NCBI RefSeq assembly: GCF_010389155.1
Contig: NC_057768.1
Location: 44,247,633-44,311,632, forward strand
DNA: 64,000 nucleotides
Direction: 5' to 3'
DNA from: Erigeron canadensis
Lineage: Eukaryota; Streptophyta; Magnoliopsida; Asterales; Asteraceae
The notes below the pieces were generated by a model. It was not told where the DNA came from and did no database searches. It saw only the letters and a list, made by a program, of their open reading frames with translations. Shown here in pieces: positions 11,498 to 25,391 of this stretch. The position numbers and the translations under genes were made by a program. Numbering within the stretch: the first letter of the stretch is position 1; each line of letters opens with the position of its first letter.

Positions 11498-14400
11498 CGT
11501 GGTTTAAGGGATTTAGGTATTTTATTATTACACGGATACCTAGACTTAAACCATAGATGTGACTTGACCTTATGTGCATAGTTTGGTTTCTAGTGACATA
11601 TGGATGTATTTAGCGCAGTTCACTTGAGGTGTTATGATAAGTAATCATGATAATGACTGCAGCATTATTATGATCACATATTATAATAGCTCAAGTTAAG
11701 TCCGTTGAATATGGAAGTATGTTAGTAGGAAGCCATAGGTTGGAGACCTTATTTGGCAATGTGAATTGTGTTATGTTTTTACTAGTTAATATCTAAGTAT
11801 GATAGAATATTAGCTTTGCATGCTAACTGGTTTATTGAATGGTTAGAATTGAAAATTTGAGATTGGCTTAGGAGTTTAATATATTGTTTGATGATAGTAA
11901 GGAAGAAGACATGATAAATGTGAAAAGTATGCGAATGTGATAGAGCATAAGTTTTGTTTGAATAATAGGCCATGAGGTCGTAAAAGTGAAAAGCTGAAGT
12001 GATTTATAAGTTTAAGAGATGGTTTGTCGCTTATAAAGAAAAAGTATGTTGAATGCTTGATGAATGTTGAATGTATGCGAATGAAGTGTGATGTTATTTT
12101 GTGTAAGACCATTGGGTAGTGAGACCCGTGGCATCATTATTGTGTTAAGAAGGCCATACAAGATATGGCAATGAAAATCAATTGTGTGGTGATGTGATGT
12201 GATTTAAATTGGTTGATTAATGTTATGAAGGCACATAATGTGTGTTAATATAAGATTGTAGAGTTGGAGACTCATAGTCTAATTAAATTTGCGTAAATGA
12301 TATGTTGAAGGATCATGCGAAGTATAATAAAAAGTAATTGAGTAGTAACATGTTTAAATTGGCAAGCCTAACGTAATGAATGCATGTTACGTATTGGTAT
12401 AAAGCCTTAGAAATTAGAAATTTTAATATAACGATGAATATTTATGTGTATGATAAAAGACCATACGGAGTATGGTGAATGTGATTTTGACTTTGATTGA
12501 CCTATTTTTATTGAATGAATATTTGACTACTTGATGCATGATGATAGAAGTTAAGTTGGAATTGGCATACTGAGAACATGAAGATAATATGGTAACAATG
12601 AATTCGTAATTGATAAGTATGGTAGTTATAAGAGTTAGAAACCTAATCGGAAATCCTTCGAGCCAAATCGTTTTTCTTTTCCTTCACAAGCGCGTAGTGC
12701 AATGCTTGAGAATAGATTGGTTAAGTGTGAATGATACAGAAATTTGTGGGAGGAGAAGGCGACCTAGTTGACTATCCTTATTTGAGTGAATGTAACTGTC
12801 TTTGGCGGTAGAAAGGAAACGGTCGACTTTTATTGGTGCTTTCGCCCGTACGTATTGATAATCGTTGCATGATAGTCTAGTCTCATGTGTTTGGATCACC
12901 GACGCCGAGTGGAAACCATGGTCTATGGAAAATGTTCTTGTTGTTCAGGAAATTCCCCAATGTCTTTTCCGTTGATCTTTATTCGTTCTAGTCATTTCCG
13001 AGTGGTATAATAATCCTTTTTGACGAAATCAAAGATGGAATTATGCGCATGCGTTTATCTTTCGTGAGTTAAAAGAGGTAACAGTCGAAGAAGAGTACCG
13101 TCGACAAGAATCATGTTCTACTCGATCTTCTTATTACTTTAAGATGAATTTTCGTTCCTTTTAATCATCAACTCAAGACGAGCGAGGAAGAGGTTTCTGG
13201 AAATGCTATCTACACTTGTTTTGAGAAGTTTGAAATTGTGGTTATGCTCTTCGATTTTATCCATGATTTTGCAAATTTTCATGAGTCTTACGAATCGCAA
13301 TTGTTTTCGTTATAAGTTCGTTTACGCGAAGTAAAGGAGATAATATAAAAAGGGAGACTTCCCTGTCAAATCGTCAGACGAGCAGATTAAGAAAAGTGAA
13401 ATTATCTATATCGTGGGATTACCCAGAAGATGGATTGAGGTTGATTCGACTTGGAATGGTGCGGTGATGAAGTGGAGACAACCTACAAGATCAATATAGA
13501 TTAGAAGCTTCGTAATTGACAGGTGATAAATGTCACTTTACTTTCTGCACTTGAAGATAGTCTCACCGTCGACTGAACTAATTAGAAAGAATGCGAAGTG
13601 AACTAGGAGAAAAGAATGAGAAGTTGATCGGGGTAATAAAAGAACAGAAGGAGAATCGTTTCATTCACGGTTCAAAGTCCATCGGAGTTGTTTGTACTTT
13701 AAAATTTTCGTGTTTTACCTTTATACCGTCAAGTTTACGATTTGTTTTTGATCATATAAGTCTTAAAGTATTTTCTTTTCGTGAAAATTGCCGAGTAAAA
13801 TGATTAACTCTTTCGAAAGATTATGTCTACGAAATTTGGTGTCGCCCGAAGAGATTGTTGCAATGAGAACCTAATGAAACGAGGAGTCAGATTACACGAA
13901 TTATTTTCTAAAGAATTTTGCGGATTCACTAGATGTCATGACAGAACTTAGAATCCTCTCTTTAACGAAACCAAAGCGAATTTGCTCCATGAAACCTGAA
14001 TACTTCTTTAGCCAGGTACAGCAAAGGTGTGTCAAGATTTAAAGAAAGGACATTAGTGACTCGAAATGAAGTAGAAGGTTATGAAATATGTTAAGAGTTG
14101 CCACACTTTTGCATAAGCAAAATCCTAGCACCAAAAGACTTATGGGAAATGTCAATCTTTGGAAACCTTCAAGTTAAATGGGAGTACATCATGATGGACA
14201 CGGTTACGAAATCTCTCAAGACGTCTGGAGACCAATCTGATTTTATCTGGTTGTTGCTTAACATTTAATGAAGGGTGCGTAAACCCTACCAATTCGAATA
14301 CTCACAAGCCAGGAATGGTAGTCAACATTTGTGTCGAGAAAGTTGTAACGAGGCATGGAGTTTCCGTCATTCAATGTTTCTGGCAGAAATGCACGTTTTG

Positions 14401-14882
14401 CTTCATGCATTTGAAGTAAATGTCAAGAAGAAATGGCCAAGTTGATATTTTGATTTATGGAGAGAAGTGGAGTAACTAGAGCTGTATGACATGAGTATGG
14501 ACATGATATCGACTGAGAGAGTCAAAACGATAAGATAACAACTTAAAGAGGGTCGTGATCAGCAAGAATCTTAGGTAGATAAAAGAGTGAGACTTATTAA
14601 GATCAATTTTGGTTTTTATATAATATGGAGAGGCGTTTTACAATTCTGCATGCGAAGAAGCCAGATCTTGCTTAAATGGTTCATTCATAATACGTGCTCG
14701 AGACGACAAGATTACTGATTGTTTGGAATCATCCAAGAAGCTTCCAAGAAATTTATCCTATCTCTCACAATTTTCGTTTTATGAAATTTTATGCCGCCAA
14801 GGTTTTACGTGTGCTTTTAAGAGGTGTTCTAATTATTGTCGTCGTTGGATGCGGCTTGGATCACGAGGTCGTGATCCGTTCC

Positions 14883-14895
14883 AAGTGGGGAGAGT
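14883..14895 (+). other. Polypurine tract before the 3' LTR
   Basis: A purine-rich stretch (AAGTGGGGAGAG, then T) ends directly at the TG of the 3' LTR, as expected for the plus-strand primer. Just upstream, at about 14858-14878, GGATCACGA and TCGTGATCC form a short hairpin. Confidence 0.8.
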
Positions 14896-17639
14896 TGTAA
14901 CATCCTAAATTTATTAAGCCAATGAAAATTAACCTATATTATAGTTTTGACATTAAAATAGTTTCCTAGTATTTTATTTTTGAATATGGGATTGTTTTAG
15001 TTGGAACTTTAGCGGATAGCGGGTATTTACCCACTAAATTAGAGAATGGGGCGTGGCACTCTTAAGAAGTGCCAGCCAAATCCTTCTTCTTCTTTCTTAC
15101 TCATCACTTCTCCACCAACTTTTCTTCTACATTCTTCCTAACTCCTATACTAACAAACATTAATCCTAATTTCTCATTCAATCTAAGGAATTTTCATCAA
15201 GAACAATAATAATAATCTTCTTTTATCTCATAAAATTGAAAAGTGGAGGTTTATTTATGGTGGTGGTGGCTGAAATTACAAGGAAGAAAGAAGAAGAAAG
15301 TATGAAATTGAAACCCTAACTTATGTCTTCCATTATTTGAGGTATTGATGCTTTAACCAAATTTTGATTCTTGCTAAATTATATTTTAGAAATTAGGGTT
15401 CTTGAATTGGAAAATTTGGGGGTTTTATTTATATTGAGTAAATTGATATAATATGAATTAGGGTTCTTGTAAGTTAATCAAATTTAGGGTTTTAATTGGG
15501 TTGAATGGTAAATTTTGATGAATGGAAGTAAGAAGAAATCTGGACAGATTCTGCCCCTGATGTTGTAACGAGTTAAACGCCCTCATGAAAGCATTTTCAC
15601 TTGTTGAGCCCTAAAAAGAAAATGTAGGTTATTGTGTTAGCAAAATTTTCCCACTGGAATGAGTTCAAAATTCGAAGTAGAACTCTAGTTATGAATTTTT
15701 GAATCCAGTGGCGCAATGCTGATCTTTCAGCAAAAATGATTCTGATGTCTGTTATTAAAACTGGTAAAACACATTCTTGCAAGTTAATTCATGTTTTGGT
15801 CACTGAATATAAAATGTACTAAAATGTGTTAAGAAGAAGTGGCCACTGGAATGAGGTCAAAATATGGTGTAGAACTCAAGTTATGGTCATTTGAAGGCAG
15901 TAGGGTCAAAGCTGTTTAACAGCAGCAGTTTTGATTTTTAAAACGACCAGAAGTCACCTTTGAAGGACAATTCACATATTGGTCACTAAAGATAAAAGGT
16001 AGGTATATGTGTCACCTAAATTTGGCCACTGGAATCAAGTAAAAAGAGCAAGTAGAACTTGAGTTATGCTTGTTTGAAGTCCGCTAGGTCAAATATGTTA
16101 ATGACAATTTTGATACGAAAGTAACTCTTGGCCAATTGAAAATGATGTAAGAGATACATGTTATGTGAACCAACCCAAGATTAATATAATATTGTAAATG
16201 ATGGGTTGGGTGTTGAAATGTTAGTGATTATGGCTAGATGGCCTAGTATGTGATTGATGATCCTATATGCGTTGTGATTTGTTGCTAGGTTGAAGCATAC
16301 ATGTTTTGTGTTCATGCGGTCCTCTTGATTTATGATTTTGGTTGTCGCGGAGGAGGTGAGTACTCTTGCATACCTTTATGTTTACGTTGGGTCAATTACC
16401 ATGAGATGTGAATGTTCCAAGCATGGTAATTGATTTGGCGTGAAGCCCATGTGGGGCATTGTTTATGAGGCCTAAGAACCTCCGGGGCCTAAGAATCCCG
16501 ATAGTTGATGTGAAATGAGGCCTAAGAACCTCCGGGGCCTAAGAATCCCGATAGTTGATGTGAAATGAGGCCTAAGAACCTCCGGGGCCTAAGAATCCCG
16601 ATAGTTGATGTGAAATGAGGCCTAAGAACCTCCGGGGCCTAAGAATCCCGATAGATATGATTTGTTATGATTGTTTAGCTTATATGGATCCATATATGTG
16701 TTGATAGTGTGCAAGGTGAGCATGTAAATGTGGCATGACGGTGTCATAGGTTACATGTGAAAGTCCTTGCACTTTGCCCTCCTTCGTAGGTATAAACGTA
16801 TGCAAGATTATTCACTAAGCTTTGCTTACTTTTTAGTTGTTTACCCTTTTATAGGTTGTCCCGGATGCGGAAGAAAGTAAGTATTGTAAAGATTGAAGTT
16901 AAAGATGCTTAATGGATATGGGTTGCTTTGGTTAAATGCGGATAATGGTATTGGTAATAGGACCCATAGTGACCCCTTTGAACTATTGGCTCTTTGTACT
17001 CTTGTTATGTCTTTTTGGAGAATTATTATGATGTCTAGAGTTAGACTCGAGTTTTTGGGTATTTTAAATGGGTCGTTTTGTAGTTGTAATGTATGGATTT
17101 TGTTTAAATGTGTTTTGGAGAAACTCATAATCCGTAACAGGTTTGGATGATGATTTTACGAATGGGTCATGCCGAAATTTCTAATTTTGTACGTCGTCAT
17201 TTGTAAGATGTCAACTCGGGTAATTGACCCATTGGTGGTAAAGTGAATGTTTGGTCAACGGATACTTTTACCTTGCGTATTTTTGAGTCGAAATGTTAAA
17301 AAACGTCGAAAGGAGTATTTTTGGTGTACAACAGAAGAGGACGGCCTTTGTGCAGAGGACGGCTCTTGTGGACGGCCTCTGCAGGACACAAGAGCCGTGC
17401 TCCTCTGTAATTTTTACATTTTTTTTTATCGAGGCTTCGTTTGATCTTTTCGGATCCTGAAACTCGCATAGTAGTCTATTAACATCATTTTAAGAACATT
17501 CCAAGTGTCTTTTCTTGAATTGGAACATTTTGATTTTTCGCGAAAATTGGCCGTATTTTTCTAAGTATAATTTAACTAATTTGCGTTTCTTTTCTTTTAT
17601 GTTCATACTTTTGGGACTAAATTGAGTCGAGGCGTTACA
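14896..17639 (+). repeat. 3' LTR (2744 bp)
   Basis: Near-identical copy of the 5' LTR, with one extra T in the T-run near 17409. It includes the four-copy 50-bp tandem repeat at 16467-16654. Confidence 0.95.
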
Positions 17640-17828
17640 AAAAAGACGAGATTAACCCCACACATGATCACCACATGTAGTTATGACGACACTCACTAAC
17701 GCTTATGTTAAAATGGACCAAACTTGTAAAAAAATCTCAAAATGAGGACCCCATTGCAATGATACTTAAAAAAGGACCCCCACTGCAAAAATAGACAAAC
17801 CACATGGACCAATCTGGCAATTAACTCT
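17640..17828. mobile_element. Foldback element, right terminal arm
   Basis: Reverse-complement match to 7738-7925 with scattered differences. Both read outward as GTTAATTGC, then AGATT, then TGTGGTTT. It is cut off from the rest of the element by the LTR retrotransposon, whose target duplication starts this segment. Confidence 0.75.
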
Positions 17829-19577
17829 AATGTTCTAAAATAAATTACGTTATTCTTAATAGAAAATTGAAACGAAAGCAAGATAATCTTTAGTTGTTTT
17901 TGATCATGTTTGTTTCCTCCAAAGATGAGATAATTAGAAAGGAAAGGAAACACATTTGCGCCAAAAATAATCAAGAAAACATGAAAAGTAAAGATTCGAC
18001 TGGTTTCATAAATAATTTAATTATAGATATAGGTTGTAATGAATTTTGTGGTTATAGACTTGTAGTTACAATATAACAACTAAACCTTTTATATTAGCTA
18101 AAAATAATGACTTAAGTGACGGTAAATCTTTCGAGTGATAAAAAATATGAAAAAAAGATAGATTTAAACAAATGTTAATGTATTTCATATGAAATCAACC
18201 ATGATGACTTGAATGATAGACTATAGCTCATTGCTTTAGAGTGTAATAGTGTATGACATGTTATCGAATTTTTGCTTTGGGGTGTATGACATGTTATCGA
18301 AAGAAATCGTTTCTTTAGTAGATGCATTTCGACGTTTTGGTAATGTCATTCACTCATTTGACTGTTGTTGCATTTTTTTGTTTGTCTTAGTTATTACTAG
18401 TAGTTGCATTGAGAAAGTATTTGGTTTCAATTTGTCGTTTAACACTTACTATAATAACTAGGTGTTTAATGATTATGACACGAAAAAAGTGACGGTCTTT
18501 CGTCTTTCTTTGATTGGTTACATAAGTTTATTAACTTTATTTGCTTCCATACTATGGTGATGTTTTCTTTAAAAATTTGATATCAATTACTTGAATAAAT
18601 GGTTGATGTATTCCAATCCATTCAAGATCACGCTCATTGCAAAATCTAAGATGGTCTCACTATTTGTCGATGGTTAGTACACGAGTATGTCATAACTACA
18701 TTGATTCATTTTTTTTTTTATTTTTATTTTTATTTTTATTTTTATTTTTTTGCGTATTTTATGTGTTTTAAATAGTTTTGTTAGAGTTGGATGTTGTATA
18801 TGTATTTAACTGAATCAGACAATCTCTTTACAAGCTATTCAGTTTAATAAAATTCATTCATTTAAAAATTGTGTATTAACGCATAGTTTTTTTTGTATTA
18901 ACCATATGGGTTACGGCTCAGTGTCGCCTGTCCTCATAAGAAGCGACTTGGTGAGAACGCCACTCAAGTTCAAATTTCTGCAAAAGCATATTCAATCAGC
19001 TAAGGTTTTGACGTCTTACAATCAGGCAGTGTTGCATGATCGCTAGATTGGGATGAAAAATTTCTCTACAAGACTAACGAGTTTCTAAACATTTATTTAT
19101 TTATGTATTCATGAAGTGATGTGCAATACTAGAACTCAAATTGCAAAGTTATGCCAAGGACTATATTCAGTGGCGGTACCACATAAGGTCAAAGGGGGGC
19201 CAAATGCCCCCTCAAAATTTAGTTTTTGTTAATGAATTTTTAATTTCTTCATTGATTTTAAAAAAAATTTCATAAGTTTTTGCATTTTGATTTATTTTAT
19301 ATTTATTTTTCATGAATTTTTTAATTTTGTTTTCTTTGTATTTTTTTTTTCTGTTACCTATATTAGTATTAGCACTAAGCCATTAATATACGAGTAAACA
19401 TTAGTATCAATCTATACTTTATCTATATATTAATTTCCTCGAAATGAAAAAATACGAAGAGTGCAAAACAGTAGAGTCAGACAGTAGACAGCACGCACAT
19501 CTAGCAGCGAGTAAGAAAAAAAAAACATACAAACAAAAACCCGTCAAGAACTGGCCTTCAGTCCGAAACGACTAGCC
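17829..19577. other. Intergenic region and upstream region of the fucosyltransferase gene
   Basis: No coding frame is supported. Visible items: a short direct duplication of GTATGACATGTTATCGA at about 18250 and 18283, a (TTTTA)n microsatellite at 18708-18750, and a stretch at 19170-19230 beginning GTGGCGGTACC that resembles common dispersed plant repeats. The last 60 bases are probably the 5' UTR of the next gene, ending in the strong start context GCCATGG. Confidence 0.4.
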
Positions 19578-22500
19578 ATGGCGGAGCTCCGCCACTCAAG
19601 CTCGATCGGCGGCAGACCAACACCGTCACCTAGAAAACGCGATGACGTCACTTCACCACTATCATCATCATCATCATCAACAACAACAGAAACACATCCA
19701 CATCCATCTCATTTCAACAACAACAATGATGACGATGATGATGGCGGTCGAGATCGGTACCCTAGAGATCGAATCAGATCATTATTTTCAAATAATACTT
19801 ATTTACAGTTATTAGATGAAAGCGGTGTAATTAGGGTTTATATTTATACACATTTTAAGATGTTGCTTTTACTCTCCACACTCATCGCTTTTGCTGGATT
19901 GTATTCCGCTTATTCCCTCATTACTCATCTTGTAAGTTTTATTACATTTATATATATATATATATACATCATCTCTGACTGATAGGTGATTTTACTTTAG
20001 TTATAGTTTATGATGATAAGGACTATGTTTTTAGGGATCTATAAAAATAAGGATGAACTAATGTTTGTTTTTACTGTATGCTAATTTGTAATTGTAGAAT
20101 GCACCTTACTTGTGTACCAAGGATGGCATTACGCTTCATTGCCCTCGGGTAAGTTATAATACATGTGATCGAGATTATTTGTAATGTATGTGATTGTGAT
20201 AATCTGTAACTTTAAATTTGTGTTGGGCCTTTGTTGCCATTAGGTGAAGGAGGCACCTTCTTTGTGGGAGAATCCGCTATCAGCCACTACTTCTTGGAAG
20301 TCATGTGCAGAAAGACGCATCGGTGCAATTTCAGGTGAAGTCTTTGGATAGATACTTGACTTTATGTTGATTTTTTTTATATCATTAAATGATGCTGATA
20401 TGGAGTAGAAATGAGAATAGTGGTTAAAGAAATGAGCCTCGTTAGGATCGATTGTTATAGAGACTGCTAGAAAATTATCTCGACTTACAAAACGGATGGC
20501 TAACACAAGAAGATATTCTAAAGTAACGCCTTTTCTATTCTATTTGTTATCCCCTTGGGGAAATGATACATATTATAGTATTTGGTTCATCATTTGTGGG
20601 AGCTCCCCTAATTACATTTACATGGATGTTAGAGTTGATTCACTCTGTCCTTAACGAGCTAATGGATCAAGTAGCAACCTCACATACCATGAAATCTTTT
20701 CTCTGTCTCTCAAACTTGACAATCAATATTATTAAACATTTATTCAATCCTTGCACACAGTTTTCATGGATTCCTGAATTTTGGTGTTTCAGTGACTTAT
20801 CCTTTTTCTGATTTCATCTATGATTTAGCGACTCTTCAATTCTTTGGGGTCAACTTTAAGTTAGTTCAGAATATTCTTGAAATTCCCATTAATAATCATG
20901 GAAATTCTATATGTACATGCAATGCCAGAAGATTTTCTTTGGACTGAGCAGCTGATACCCAGTTGTTTAGAAATTTATTAGAAACCTTTTTATATACTTG
21001 ATATCATGTGAATGAGTACACATGATTCATTCGGTTTCTCTAGCACCAAGACTGAAAGCCTCCAAGTGTTATTCCATTCCATGCTCATTACTTGAAATTA
21101 ACCGGGTGTTTCTCATTTCCGCTTTGTGAAAAGTATTTTGTAGCTCACTTAATTTTGGCCTTCTCTCATCTTCCTCTGAATAAGCAAAACATCTAGTGTA
21201 ACTTCAGCATGTAAGATCATATATGGCATTCTTACTGATCATTCTCACATGGCCTTCATTTCTTGGTTCTGTGCAGATCTTCTCGAGGCAAATGAAACAA
21301 ATGGATATATATTTATTCATGCAGAGGGCGGGCTAAATCAGCAAAGAATTGCTGTATGTTTTATCCTACATAACTCTCTAATAATGAATGTTGGATGGAT
21401 CTCATACAATATTTCTCATCACTGTAAACCTCATGTGTCCGTGCAAGTTTTCTTCTTTATTATAATCTAGTATTTCTGTAAGCGTATACAGGCCTAAGAT
21501 TTATGCTAACTTTTCTACAAGTTCTTGCAATGCTTCAAACTCACAGTTCTTTTAAAAAACAGTGTATAGTTATCTCTAATCTATTAGTATTGAACAGTAT
21601 CTTCTGCCTCTTACAATTACAATTGGTCCACCAAAGTTTAAGTTGACTTTTTGAATTTAACCATATAGCTCAACTTTTTTTTGTACACTGTTTTGAAGGT
21701 CGAACGCATGCACTATTTGGAATTATTTGATTATATGTCTTTGTATCTCTTGGATGTGATAATTTACAAATTAAAGTTTCATACAAGGTAGCAAAAGCAA
21801 ACATTCGTCATGATCAAAAACCTTTTAATAGTATTTTTAGTAACCACTTCCATTAAAGTGATATCATCTGGTCCATTTGTTATGCACCTGAACATCTTTA
21901 CGTTTTTTACTCTCTAGTGTCCCTTTTTCTTGCAACCAACCAATGTACTTGTATAAATGATACGCAAGTATTCGCTTTATATTTTTGCTAGAGCGTTATA
22001 TTACTGGCTGTGACAACCTTTCTTTCTCAAATACTAATTGGTACAGTACCATCATATGTCTTCTTCATGTAGATATGCAACGCTGTTGCAGTTGCCAAAA
22101 TCATGAATGCCACTCTTATACTTCCAGTGTTAAAGCAAGACCAGATCTGGAAAGACCAAACGTGAGTTATCTTTAGTTCTTAACCAAAAGGTTTAATGGG
22201 CAAGTATTAACTTGATATCCTTGCTAATGATCTTATCATTCTTTTTTTCCCAGAAAGTTCGAGGATATATTTGATGTGGATCATTTTATCGACTACTTGA
22301 AGGATGATGTGCAAATTGTTCGTGATATTCCATCATGGTTCACTGACAAGTCAGAACTGTTCACAAGCATAAGGTTCAATCTCATTCTCTCTCTACGAAT
22401 ACACTTGCACCTGAACGAAATATCATTCAGATTTAATGTTTTATCAAGCAGATTTGTGAACGTCCTGAATATAGTTTGTAAATTGTTGGTTATGGAGGTG

Positions 22501-25391
22501 GGAAAATATATTTTTACAGAAGCATATATTTTTAATATTAATGTCATTTTGTCTGAATAATTACATTCAGTAGGTTATATGCAATAATAATTCATTTTAG
22601 GTACTCCAAATGTTTGACCCATTCATTTCCTACCTCTACTTAGCTGTCTATGCTTCAAGGCTGAAGTCTCTTAGTGTTTGAGCATATTGGTTTGTGATAT
22701 TTCTTCGACACCACAATGTTGATGCATGATGTGGTTTGCTAAGAAGTTTTTTGTTAATGCATGATAGACGAACAGTGAAAAACATCCCCAAGTATGCTCC
22801 CGCGCAATTCTACATTGACAATGTCTTACCTCGGATCAAAGAGAAGAAGATAATGGCCTTAAAGCCTTTTGTAGATCGACTTGGGTATGTCATGGAACAT
22901 CTTCTGATGTATTGAAATTCATTCCATCAATTTGTAACCTTATACATGTTTGTTCTTGTCCAGCTATGATAATGTCCCTCAAGAAATCAACAGGTTGAGG
23001 TGCAGGGTGAACTACCATGCTCTCAAGTTTCTTCCTGAGATCAATGAAATGGCTAATCAACTTGTAGCAAGGATGAGAAATCGGACTGGCAATTCAAATC
23101 CTTTTATGTAAGTGTGTTCAAGTGGTTGCCAAATGCCAACTTTCCATGAGGTGTTTGGTTTTGCATTTTGAAACTGATTTTCTGATTATTGTGGCTCAAA
23201 GTCACAATAATTAGATTTTTAGTGTCTGTATAAGCCGGTTCTGCTTTTGATTGCTGCTTCTCCAGGGTCAAGTACAGTTTTGGATCATCAGTATTATAAT
23301 AATTACAACAAACCTTATTATTCATGGAAAATAAAATGACCTATTTACCATTACTAAGCATAACCGGAGACTTGCTCCCTAGAAAAAAAAATTCTTATTT
23401 TCTGCTTTACAACAATGTCCCTTTTAGTCATTTATCTATCACTTCCAACAAGATTTGGTGAAGACAACAATGTGTTTTTTGGTTATTTTGTTGGTTAATT
23501 CCTTGTATCATCAGTTTTGTTAAACAGCCATACGTATGTTTTACAACTTTAAACAACAAAGCGCATTTAAATGTTTTCTTCTACCATCTGTTTTCCTACA
23601 ACTGATTATCTGATAATAACTATAGACAATCATAAAGTCACTTTCAAATCGTGCATCCAAACACCCTGTTAAATGTGGTGCAACACAATTTTGTGATTTG
23701 AAACTCTCGACTGACTAAAGATTTGCAATCGTATCTTTCCCAACAGGGCTCTTCATCTTAGATTTGAGAAAGGAATGGTAGGACTTTCATTTTGTGACTT
23801 TGTGGGGACAAGGGCAGAGAAAGCTTTGATGGGATTATACAGATTAAAAGAGTGGCCTAGGCGGTTCAAGGTCAGATGTCTTTTCAAGTTCTTGGGATCA
23901 CATGACTATTGAAACGTGCAATACCCTAAAGTAATAGCTAGAGCTGGCAAATTGTTTAGCATGGGCCAGTTTTGTTCATGCAATTAAACTTTTTTGTTCA
24001 TAGTGTTTAGTTTTATCAGTACTTAATGTATTTAATGAAGTTCTAAAACTATATCGTTAACGTAATAACTGATTTCTTTCAATAAAGCGATATAGGAGTC
24101 CACTTGAAAACGCTTTGGTTGAGTTCAACCAGCATAATCTGTTTCATTATAAGCCTACTTACTTCTTTTAATCAGTTTGTTTTGTACCACACAAGTCGAT
24201 CCACTTTTAGGTAAATTGGTGATTGGTGGAAAGTCTCACCTCTAGTGGTTGCTCTAGGATGTGAGGATGTGCTTATGGTTATAATGTTATAATACTGAAG
24301 TTAGAAGTTTATTTAGAGAAAATTGGATTAATAAAAGAGGTTTCTGCTGCAGGATGGTTCTCATTTATGGCCGCTTGCGCTACAGAAAAGGAAAGAAGGA
24401 CGATGCCCTCTTGAGCCTGGGGAAGTGGCAGTAATGCTGCGAGCAATGGGATATCCAAAAGAAACTCAAATATATGTTGCTTCTGGCCAGGTCTATGGTG
24501 GGCAGAACCGCATGGCTCCGCTTAGGAACATGTTCCCTAATCTTGTAAGAATCTCTTCTCAACCATATCCCACTGAGTTTCGTCCAATTTTAAGACAAAG
24601 CATGATCATCGAACAAATTACATTCAACATCTTAAGTGAAATATTTTGGAGATGAAATGGACAGGTTGGGTAATGTGTTAACGAGGATATTTTATGTATG
24701 GGTCAAAATGGGTTTGGTTGACCTAAAAATACATTTTTTCCATAATTTGAATTTTAAATGTGATTACGAAAGTTATTAGTTATGTCATCTTGATGATAAT
24801 TTAATATTTTCGATAAAATGATTTAGGTTATTTTCTTCAATAATAATAATACACTTTGGGTGTGACTTTCGGCCGCATCAACCCATATGGCCTGTTTTCT
24901 GTTACTCTGATTGTTTACTTTCACTCTCTTGACCCGTTGGAATAATAGTAGAACTTAAATTTACCTCATAAGCAAATGGGTTGAAATTACCATCTTTAGT
25001 ATTTCCTGATTTTTAAGGGGGTTTGTAACAGGTAACAAAGGAGGAGTTAACAACAAAAGACGAATTAGACGGTTTCAGAAAGCATGTCACAAGCTTGGCT
25101 GCCTTAGATTTCTTGGTGTGCCTGAAATCAGACGTTTTTGTGATGACCCATGGAGGCAACTTTGCAAAATTAATAATCGGTGCGAGGAGGTACATGGGTC
25201 ACCGCCAAAAATCGATAAAACCCGATAAAGGTCTGCTTTCTAAATCTTTAGGTGATCCCTATATGGGTTGGGCTACTTTTGTTGAAGATGTTGTCATGAC
25301 CCACCAGACCCGCACTGGGCTTCCAGAGGCAACGTTCCCCAACTATGACATTTGGGAGAACCCTTTAACACCTTGTATGTGCAAAGCTTGA
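19578..25391 (+). CDS. O-fucosyltransferase family protein (11 exons)
   Basis: Exons: 19578-19931, 20098-20148, 20244-20334, 21277-21353, 22073-22161, 22254-22373, 22768-22884, 22964-23107, 23747-23870, 24353-24544, 25032-25391. All joins hold frame and give 572 residues. A Ser/Asn/Asp-rich cytosolic tail is followed by one membrane segment at about residues 94-115, so this is a type II Golgi protein. The lumenal part shows the plant GDP-fucose protein O-fucosyltransferase pattern: FIHAEGGLNQQR, LPVLKQDQIW, ALHLRFEKGM (the conserved His-x-Arg block), IYVASGQVYGG, and the FVMTHGGNFAKLIIGARRY end block. The family adds fucose to glycoproteins or cell-wall glycans; the acceptor of this member is unknown. 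The start at 19578 lies in a good context. Confidence 0.92.

Larger units (their letters stand above)
8740..17639 (+). mobile_element. LTR retrotransposon, Ty3/gypsy-derived, non-autonomous
   Basis: Complete element of 8900 bp with two long LTRs, a tRNA-Met type primer binding site, a purine-rich tract and a 5-bp target duplication. The internal part (11483-14895, about 3.4 kb) has no long open frame. It still shows decayed pol in order. RNase H-like residues (VFDHISLK) lie near 13740. The integrase core (KWEYIMMD, VTKSLKTS, then IWLL) lies near 14180-14255, and RHGVSV followed by NARFAS lies near 14350-14410. This order supports a Ty3/gypsy chromovirus-like (Tekay-type) origin; the clade is inference. 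Large LTRs without working genes fit a LARD-like element moved in trans. It sits inside the foldback element. Confidence 0.9.

Noticed and set aside
9441..17150. Repeated open frames of 60-95 codons in the LTRs
   Set aside because: They occur twice only because the LTRs are duplicated. Composition is non-coding and they match no gag or pol part.
18895..19020. A possible third SINE head (GGCTCAGTGTCGC, then AAGTTCAAATTT)
   Set aside because: The boxes fit the tRNA promoter poorly and I found no flanking duplication.
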